A stretch of 27,791 nucleotides of DNA from CAZSHG01 sp964606695 [NCBI: uncultured bacterium] (GTDB lineage: Bacteria > UBP14 > UBA6098): assembly GCA_964606695.1 (NCBI GenBank), contig CAZSHG010000036.1, forward strand, positions 1 through 27,791, read 5' to 3'. This document shows, piece after piece, positions 1 to 5,986 of this stretch; positions within the stretch are counted from its first letter, which is position 1, and the number at the start of each line of letters is the position of its first letter. The notes beneath the pieces are model-generated. The model saw only the letters and a list, made by a program, of their open reading frames with translations. It was not told the origin of the DNA and ran no database searches. The position numbers and the translations under genes were made by a program.

Positions 1-27
1 CGGCCACCTTCCTTGTTGAGGGAGGCG
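1..27. repeat. Truncated palindromic repeat at the contig edge
   Basis: The first 27 bases read CGGCCACCTTCCTTG then a short loop and GAGGGAGGC. They closely match the core of the repeat at 8163-8194 (CGGCCACCTCCCTTG, GAAAAGGGAGGC), with an imperfect hairpin. A copy of a dispersed repeat at the very end of the window fits a contig that broke at a repeat. The upstream half of the element is missing. Confidence 0.6.
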
Positions 28-162
28 AAAGACTGGATTTTCTACGAGCTGTAGGTGCGGTCGAGGTTGGGAATGATAAACGAACGTAGGGGCGGGCCGG
101 TCGTTGAGTAGAGCGGAGTTCGTATCGAAACGGCGTTGCGCGGATTGGCATTTTTTTCCTAT

Positions 163-242
163 CTGTCATTTCGAGGAAAGCGGAGCGACGAGAAATCTCG
201 TTCGGATATAGGGGAGATTTCTCGGCAGGCTCGAAATGACAG
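163..242. repeat. 80-bp MITE-like element with 13-bp terminal inverted repeats
   Basis: Perfect terminal inverted repeats CTGTCATTTCGAG (163-175) and CTCGAAATGACAG (230-242) enclose a second perfect inverted pair, CGAGAAATCTC (189-199) and GAGATTTCTCG (214-224). The whole unit could fold into a long interrupted hairpin. Elements with this terminal sequence are, from memory, common non-autonomous repeats in environmental bacterial genomes. It carries no gene; the reverse-strand reading frame across it is a by-product of the repeat. Confidence 0.8.
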
Positions 243-395
243 TTTTATTGATTTAAGATTTAAGATTGAGGATTTAGGTGTGTTAATATAGAAACACCCT
301 TCGGATCGATATACGGCATTCATTGGCAGTCTTTTATCTAAAGGCAAATTATGATATGTCAAAGCATTTTAATTTGAATTCCGCGAAATTTTGGC

Positions 396-423
396 TTGCA
401 ATATTTAATCTCTGAATTATAAT
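396..423 (+). promoter_or_regulatory. Predicted sigma70-type promoter for the lipoprotein/C25 unit
   Basis: A -35-like TTGCAA (396-401) is followed after 16 bp by a perfect TATAAT (418-423). Transcription would begin near 430, giving a leader of roughly 33 nt before the start at 463. The TTGC-N16-TATAAT arrangement recurs at 10117-10144, which supports it. Confidence 0.6.
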
Positions 424-452
424 ATTTAGATATTTTTGACTCTAAACTCCAG

Positions 453-460
453 AAGGAGAG
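453..460 (+). promoter_or_regulatory. Ribosome binding site deciding the start at 463
   Basis: AAGGAGAG lies just upstream of ATG 463. It argues against the longer frame that begins at TTG 436, which would put extra residues in front of a normal signal sequence. Confidence 0.8.
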
Positions 461-462
461 AG

Positions 463-1599
463 ATGAAAAAGCTTATTCTGTTCGTTCTAATCATTACTGT
501 GATGTATTTTGCGGTGGGTTGTTCCGACGAAAACGGCGGAGACGATCCGAGCACCTGCGACACGCTATACATCACGGACACGCTCTACGACACGCTTATC
601 GTGGTGGATACCATCGTGATATGCGATTCAAATTACACCGACCTCGACCCGCCTTTCATCGAGGACGTTTTCGGGCCGGGCAATGTAACTGTCGGCGAGG
701 AAGCGGCTTTCGGATGCAGTGTCTATACGGACGCTCCAATCATCGCCTACCGATGGGATTTAATGGCATCGACCGAGGGTTTCGAGGATTATTTTTATCC
801 AGCCGTTGCGATGGAGGGCGATTTTACTCCAGTCGGCAGTGCGCCTTTCCCCTTCCAGCCGGAAGATTCGGGCTACACTTCGAGCTATACCTATGATTAT
901 CGCGGGCGATATACATCGATATTGCAGATCGAGGACGAGGACGGTTATATCGAATATGCCGGAACGCGTGTCGCTGTCGATCCAACCGCTCCAGATAGCG
1001 CCGGGCCGGATTTCATCGTCCGTGTCGGCATGGCGGAGAGCCTTTTCGTGGACGATTTCAATTTCAAACGCCACGCGCTGGTCGCGGATCATAGAATCCC
1101 GGCGGCGGTCTATCACGACGACGAAAGCGATTTTCATGCCTTCGCGCACGTCGACGACATCTATCTCACCGGCACGCGCTATATCCAGACTCGCGCGGAG
1201 ATGGGGCGTATTCTGCAACTGGAGGCTTTCGGCGATTATATCTGCGAGCTGACCTGGGATATAGACGTCCAGGGCGCATTGCATTATTGGGGCGATAACG
1301 CGTCGGATGTCGTCATGTATTCGATTTATTCGAGCATGAAGATGGACGACGGTCTCCCCCAGACGCGCTGTATCTACCGTAAATCACTTACCGGCGACGG
1401 CGGCGATCAAGCGTATTACATCGATCGAAATATCTCCGTAACCGATTCGGTGCTCGTATGGGGCATGCACGAATACGAGGTCTGGCTGGCTGTAGAGACT
1501 GTGCAGATGCTTGGCCCCGGCGGCGGTGGCGCGGTTTGTTTCGACGGCGAAAACGGATTTACTCGACTGAACAAGGTCGATATTTATATGGACAAATAA
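463..1599 (+). CDS. Lipoprotein with a PKD/Ig-like region
   Basis: This is a 378-aa predicted lipoprotein. The start at 463 is chosen because of the strong ribosome binding site and a standard signal peptide (MKK, hydrophobic core, lipobox A-V-G-C with Cys20). After the Cys comes an acidic, repetitive Thr/Asp/Leu linker (DTLYITDTLYDTLIVVDT, residues about 33-50) resembling the 'DTVYV' spacers of surface lipoproteins in Bacteroidota. Residues about 65-170 resemble a PKD/Ig-like fold (PPFIEDV...GEEAAFGCSV...YRWDL...YTYDYRGRYTSILQIED-DGY). Residues 180-378 are unassigned and contain many aromatic and acidic residues. There is no sorting tail, as expected for a lipidated protein. It sits 18 nt upstream of the C25-like gene and probably shares its promoter. 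A partner or surface-binding role is plausible but not shown. Confidence 0.8.
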   Translation: MKKLILFVLIITVMYFAVGCSDENGGDDPSTCDTLYITDTLYDTLIVVDTIVICDSNYTDLDPPFIEDVFGPGNVTVGEEAAFGCSVYTDAPIIAYRWDLMASTEGFEDYFYPAVAMEGDFTPVGSAPFPFQPEDSGYTSSYTYDYRGRYTSILQIEDEDGYIEYAGTRVAVDPTAPDSAGPDFIVRVGMAESLFVDDFNFKRHALVADHRIPAAVYHDDESDFHAFAHVDDIYLTGTRYIQTRAEMGRILQLEAFGDYICELTWDIDVQGALHYWGDNASDVVMYSIYSSMKMDDGLPQTRCIYRKSLTGDGGDQAYYIDRNISVTDSVLVWGMHEYEVWLAVETVQMLGPGGGGAVCFDGENGFTRLNKVDIYMDK

Positions 1600-1617
1600 T
1601 TCCCCAAAGGGGCTATC

Positions 1618-4600
1618 ATGGCACGGAAAACAGTTCCGGTTCTCCTGATTATATTAACGGCAGCTCTCTCCGCTTACCAGGTGGAATTGCTGGACGATTC
1701 ACATTCATCGACGCGTTTCGCGGTGCAGTTCGGGACGCCATACGCGCGGCATATTTCGGGCGATTACTGGCTGATCAAAATGGACGGCTTTGGGCACAGT
1801 GGCGAAGATTACGGACCCCAGTTGTTCGGGCGTAATTTTCAGGTGGCTGTCCCCCGCGATTGCGAAATCGAGGTCAAGATAGATGACATCGAGTGGAGCG
1901 AATGGACGAAAATAACTCCGGCCCCCAAGTGCCCGAAAATTAATGTCGAGGGCGCTATGGGTGAGTTCGATCCCTTCCTCTACGCGATGCCACAGGGCGC
2001 GACCGTCGAACTGAACGGGCGACGTATCGTGCGTGGAGTCCAGATCGCGGATATTTTCGTCGAACCGGTGCAATACGATCCCGGGAACGGCGTGCGTTTT
2101 ATGCGGAATATCACCATCTCTCTGGATTACACCGGCGGCGGCATGACCGATTGCGGGCGCAGGCTGTATCATCCGACATGGGAGAACTATTACCGTGCGA
2201 TATTGGTCAATCCTTCAGCGGCGGTTCCGCGGAATCGACCGACCTTTATCGAATGGGATCCTGCCGACGGCGCGGATATTCTGGCTATCGTTAGACCGGA
2301 TTTCGAGGACGAACTTCAGGATTGGGTCGATTGGAAACTGCTGATGGGATTCCCGATAAAGGTAGTAACAACGAGCGTTACCGGCACGGATACGACGTCG
2401 ATTAAGGCTTATATTCAGGATGCTTACGACACCTGGGCGATGCCCCCAGCTTTCCTGCTTCTATGCGCCGATGCCGACTATATCCCGTCTATTCAGGGAT
2501 CTGGCGGCATGAGCGGCGATAACAATTACGCTACAGTCGATGGTAGCGATATTCACCCTGATATTTTCCCCGGCCGAATCTCGGTCGATTATACCGATCA
2601 TATCGAATTGCTGGTCGTAAAACATCTTAACTATGAAAAACACCCGGATACCACCGACGACTGGTATGCGCGCTATGTGGGCATTGTAAACGAGGACGAC
2701 CCGGACTGGGATCCTCTCGGCCCTCAGGATTCGTCCTATCTCGCGGCTATTACCTATGGTAGAGACCAATGCCAGCTTGCGGGTTTCACCAGCTACCCTA
2801 TGTTCCGCAGGCATGACGGCGATGATTTTTATGACGTTGAGCCTTACGTTCGAGCTGGTCTGGGCCTTGTCCAGTATCGTGGACAGGCATGGCCGGATTA
2901 TTATTATGGTTTTAACGGCGGATTGGATACCCTTGACAACGATGGTAAATGTCCTATTAACATATCGATTTCCTGCGGCACCGGCGCTTTCATGTCCGGG
3001 GATACTCGAATGTGCGAACGATCTACTCGCGCCGGGACTGTATCCGATCCAAAGGGCGCAACCGGTTTTATGGGACAATCGCTTGTCAGTTCTAATTCCG
3101 AGGAGCGATCATCCCTTTCAAAACATGTTTTCGAGGGATTATTCGAGGCGGATTTACATGAACTCGCCGCCGCGCATACATACGGCAAAAACGAGATGTA
3201 TTCGGAATTCGGCGGTAGTTGGGATTCACGCTACGAGTTCCTTTCCGCGGTAGTTCTGGGAAGCCCTGAGATGCTCGTGTGGACAGGTCCTATCGATCTC
3301 GACCCGACTATAACATATCCCACGGCAGTTTATGCCGGTCCCAATAATGTAGATGTCAATGTCAAGCGTTTCAGCAGTAATCTTGAGGACGCGCGAGTAG
3401 CCCTCCATCAGGGAAGTGCATTCAGTTATGGCAAAACCGACGCTTCTGGAGACGTAACGGTATCCATCGACATCGATCCAGCAAACGCCCTTGTAATCGT
3501 GGTTTCCGGACCTAATATTTATCCTTTAATAGACACGATCGACGTAATAGAGGAGGGATTAGCCGTCTATGCGGCACCCGTAACATATAACGATTATATC
3601 GGCAACGAGGACAGACTTCTCAACCCGGGCGAAACGGTTAGTTTCAATCCGGGGATTTTCAATATCGGCACGGAAGTCGGAACCGGCTTATCCGCGAGTT
3701 TGAATTGCGAAATTCCAGTCGTCTGGATAGATTCCCTAACCGACTTCCCTACCTGCGCTCCGGACGATACCGTTTACGGCGATGAAGTGGTTTTCCAGAT
3801 ACCCGATACACAATCCGCTTTACCTAATATTGTAATTACACTACACATAACCGGCGATCCTTCGGGGCCATGGGATCGGGATATAGCGCCTGAACCGGCG
3901 ATACACAGATTCAGCCCCTTGTTCGAGACTATCATGGTTTTCGATTCCCCTCCCTATGGCGATGACGACGGCGTTCTCGAGGCTGGCGAGGTTGCAGACT
4001 TATACATCAGACTAAGCAATAATACACTGACTGACGCTTACAATATTATTGCCCACCTAATCGATATACCAAATGTGGCCGTCATAAATGAATACGCTTT
4101 CCTCGATATATGGAATCGGGGCGATACGGAAGGTTTAACACCTTTATTTACAGTAAGCGCTTCGCCCGGGATAGATCCCGGCACCGAGGTTTCGTTCCCT
4201 ATGGAAATTACAGCCCACTGTTCGATATATAATTATTTAGATACAATAAACATCCCATTAACACTAGGTGGTTCTGTTTCCAACATGCCAACCGGCCCCG
4301 ATTCTTATGGATATTACATATATGAAGATGTCGATACCGATTACCCGATGGCGCCGAGCTACGAATGGTTTGACATATCCGGCATAGGCATTGAAATTAC
4401 CCCGGTCAGCGATGCGGACGACGAGGTTTACACTATCGGCCTTCCATTTGATATGACATTCTACGGAGTCGATTTCGATTCCATAACAGTCGCATCCAAC
4501 GGGTATATCAACCCCGGCACGGAGACTTGGCACGGTGCTGGAACAGGAAGCCCTCAAGAATACCCCACCGTCGGTGGACCGGATGGTATCATCTCACCTG

Positions 4601-5619
4601 CATGGGCGGATCTCGCACCACACAGAGCCGATGGCGGCGAAATATATGCCTATAACGATACTGGTAATGACCAATTTATTATACAATGGGACGAATGCGA
4701 ATTCTATTACGGCGGCGGCGAGATTTCCACTCAGTTACGAATATGCGATCCCTCCTCATGGTCAACACCTACTGGCGATTCCGAGTTCTTCATTTACTAT
4801 GAATTCATGAGTGGAATAGGCGCGATGGGAATCGGCATCGAGTCGCAGGATGAATCGATGGGGCTACAATATTACCTCAACGGCGCTTATGACGAACACG
4901 CGGTCGAACTGGACGACGGACGCGCCCTGCGAATAACAACCCTCATCCCCCCCGATTATTCCGGCCCCTGGCTATATTACATTCGTGACCTGTGGATAGA
5001 CGACTCGCTCAATGACAACGACGGACTCATCGAGCCGGGAGACAGAATCGGCATCCGCATGAGAATCGAAAACGGCGGCACGGCGTCAGCCCCCAACACC
5101 GAAGGCGAAACCGGCACGACCACGATGATCTCCCCCTACGGTTCGCGCGCGCCATTCGGGAACATCGGAGTCGGCGCGAATTCATATAACACCGTCGCGA
5201 TGCACTGCGATATATCCGGCTCATGCCCGGTGGATACAATCCTGGAAGTCCCGATCAACCTGTTCGCCACGGGCTACACAACAACTTTCTACATCCAGAT
5301 GCACGTCGGAGGCGCGGTAAGCGTAACCGAGGACGAAATCGAACTACCCCGCGGAATCGAACTCGGCAACTGCTACCCAAATCCATTCAACTGCACGGCT
5401 TCCATCGAAATCGCAGTCGGATACTATATCTCGGACGAAATCGCAATCGATATATACGACATCACCGGCAGAAAAATCGATAACCTCCACTACGGCTCGC
5501 TCAAACCGGGACGCTACACCTTCAGGTTCGAGCCGACCGACATCGCATCCGGCGTATATTTCGTGAGACTGCGTTGCGGAAACGAAACCCAATCGCGCAA
5601 AATAGTCCTAATCGAATAG
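1618..5619 (+). CDS. Gingipain-like peptidase C25 family protein with type IX sorting tail; catalytic His apparently replaced
   Basis: This 1333-aa exported protein has a signal peptide (MARKTVPVLLIILTAALSA|YQ) and a propeptide-like region (about 20-190). A peptidase C25 domain follows (about 218-545), recognisable by ADILAIVRPDF, FLLLCADADYIPS, DIFPGRISV and the nucleophile region INISISCGTGAF with Cys453. In gingipains the catalytic His lies in a Tyr-x-Gly-His-Gly context about 33 residues before the Cys. Here the equivalent is VQYRGQAW with Gln423, 30 residues before, so the canonical dyad is incomplete. After it come a gingipain-type Ig domain (about 548-640), CARDB-like Ig regions (about 650-890), a beta-sandwich region (about 898-1105) and another Ig domain. 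The C-terminal sorting tail (about 1249-1333) has NCYPNPFN, IDIYDITGRKI, GVYFVRLRCG and KIVLIE. An AAAGGGG ribosome site precedes the start. Activity as a protease is uncertain; the fold assignment is strong. Confidence 0.85.
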   Translation: MARKTVPVLLIILTAALSAYQVELLDDSHSSTRFAVQFGTPYARHISGDYWLIKMDGFGHSGEDYGPQLFGRNFQVAVPRDCEIEVKIDDIEWSEWTKITPAPKCPKINVEGAMGEFDPFLYAMPQGATVELNGRRIVRGVQIADIFVEPVQYDPGNGVRFMRNITISLDYTGGGMTDCGRRLYHPTWENYYRAILVNPSAAVPRNRPTFIEWDPADGADILAIVRPDFEDELQDWVDWKLLMGFPIKVVTTSVTGTDTTSIKAYIQDAYDTWAMPPAFLLLCADADYIPSIQGSGGMSGDNNYATVDGSDIHPDIFPGRISVDYTDHIELLVVKHLNYEKHPDTTDDWYARYVGIVNEDDPDWDPLGPQDSSYLAAITYGRDQCQLAGFTSYPMFRRHDGDDFYDVEPYVRAGLGLVQYRGQAWPDYYYGFNGGLDTLDNDGKCPINISISCGTGAFMSGDTRMCERSTRAGTVSDPKGATGFMGQSLVSSNSEERSSLSKHVFEGLFEADLHELAAAHTYGKNEMYSEFGGSWDSRYEFLSAVVLGSPEMLVWTGPIDLDPTITYPTAVYAGPNNVDVNVKRFSSNLEDARVALHQGSAFSYGKTDASGDVTVSIDIDPANALVIVVSGPNIYPLIDTIDVIEEGLAVYAAPVTYNDYIGNEDRLLNPGETVSFNPGIFNIGTEVGTGLSASLNCEIPVVWIDSLTDFPTCAPDDTVYGDEVVFQIPDTQSALPNIVITLHITGDPSGPWDRDIAPEPAIHRFSPLFETIMVFDSPPYGDDDGVLEAGEVADLYIRLSNNTLTDAYNIIAHLIDIPNVAVINEYAFLDIWNRGDTEGLTPLFTVSASPGIDPGTEVSFPMEITAHCSIYNYLDTINIPLTLGGSVSNMPTGPDSYGYYIYEDVDTDYPMAPSYEWFDISGIGIEITPVSDADDEVYTIGLPFDMTFYGVDFDSITVASNGYINPGTETWHGAGTGSPQEYPTVGGPDGIISPAWADLAPHRADGGEIYAYNDTGNDQFIIQWDECEFYYGGGEISTQLRICDPSSWSTPTGDSEFFIYYEFMSGIGAMGIGIESQDESMGLQYYLNGAYDEHAVELDDGRALRITTLIPPDYSGPWLYYIRDLWIDDSLNDNDGLIEPGDRIGIRMRIENGGTASAPNTEGETGTTTMISPYGSRAPFGNIGVGANSYNTVAMHCDISGSCPVDTILEVPINLFATGYTTTFYIQMHVGGAVSVTEDEIELPRGIELGNCYPNPFNCTASIEIAVGYYISDEIAIDIYDITGRKIDNLHYGSLKPGRYTFRFEPTDIASGVYFVRLRCGNETQSRKIVLIE

Positions 5620-5762
5620 AAAAACGAAATTAGCGAAGCGCTGGGGTCAGTCAATTTCGGCCGTCGCTGTTTCTTTTCATTTTGTTCGATTTATTACATG
5701 ACCGTCGATTTATCGTTACCATGCACAAATTATGTGTAATCCCGCTAAGTCGTTGAGGTTTT

Positions 5763-5867
5763 GAGTTTTGTCAAAGTAGCAACGGCCTTTGTCGGACCCA
5801 CATCGACCTTTGTCCGACTTTCGTCGGCTTTTGTCCGACATACACAGCCGTTTTCAGGACTTTTTTT
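5763..5867 (+). repeat. Five 21-bp-phased direct repeats (core TTTGTCSGAC)
   Basis: Units begin at 5763, 5784, 5805, 5826 and 5847, exactly 21 bp apart. The three central ones read GGCCTTTGTCGGAC, GACCTTTGTCCGAC and GGCTTTTGTCCGAC. The outer two are degenerate: GAGTTTTGTCAAAG and GCCGTTTTCAGGAC. The core GTC-S-GAC is itself a short palindrome. Spacing of two helical turns would place all sites on one face of the DNA, which suggests cooperative binding by a regulator or nucleoid protein. This function is inference; the repetition is directly visible. Confidence 0.7.
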
Positions 5868-5972
5868 ATCGACTTTTTTCGATTTTTCGATGAAATTATT
5901 TCACGATTAAATCGAATTTTTTGCTTTTTTACTTGCGTAAACAAAACACCATGTTACCTTATATTTGTAAAC

Positions 5973-5981
5973 AGAAGGGAG
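5973..5981 (+). promoter_or_regulatory. Ribosome binding site deciding the start at 5987
   Basis: AGAAGGGAG lies 5 nt before ATG 5987, which begins a normal signal peptide. The upstream in-frame starts at 5921 and 5951 lack such a site and would place charged residues before the hydrophobic segment. Confidence 0.7.
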
Positions 5982-5986
5982 ACAAG

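Larger units (their letters stand above)
1..462. other. Intergenic region upstream of the first operon
   Basis: No convincing gene is present. The region holds the truncated repeat at 1-27, a GTAGGGGCGGGCC stretch at 86-98 that shares its first bases with the palindrome at 8089-8118, the inverted-repeat element at 163-242, a short AT-rich direct repeat (GATTTAAGATTTAAGATT, about 251-268), and the promoter of the next gene. Base composition falls towards AT from about 240 to 440. Confidence 0.7.
5620..5986. other. Intergenic region with phased repeats and T-rich leader
   Basis: No gene is supported. The region contains the 21-bp direct repeats at 5763-5867 and, after them, a T-rich stretch with repeated TCGA/TTTTT elements to about 5932. 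A weak promoter-like pair, TAAACA (5938-5943) and TATATT (5960-5965) with a 16-bp gap, could serve the gene at 5987. No convincing intrinsic terminator follows the upstream gene; only a 4-bp stem AGCG/CGCT near 5632-5642 without a T run is seen. Confidence 0.6.

Noticed and set aside
159-362. Reverse-strand 67-aa reading frame
   Set aside because: It runs across the inverted-repeat element at 163-242; its C-terminal half is simply the translated repeat, and it has no ribosome site.
760-1284. Reverse-strand 174-aa and overlapping forward 148-aa frames in the lipoprotein gene
   Set aside because: They overlap a convincing lipoprotein frame with a signal peptide, lipobox and ribosome site; no independent support.
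2461-3078. Reverse-strand 205-aa frame inside the C25-like gene
   Set aside because: The forward frame encodes recognisable peptidase motifs here; the antisense frame has no domain, no ribosome site and is explained by codon bias.
5632-5642. Terminator after the C25-like gene (AGCG-AAG-CGCT)
   Set aside because: The stem is only 4 bp and no T tract follows.
5763-5867. CRISPR-like array
   Set aside because: The repeat core is about 14 bp with 7-bp gaps, too short for CRISPR repeats and spacers, and no cas gene is present.
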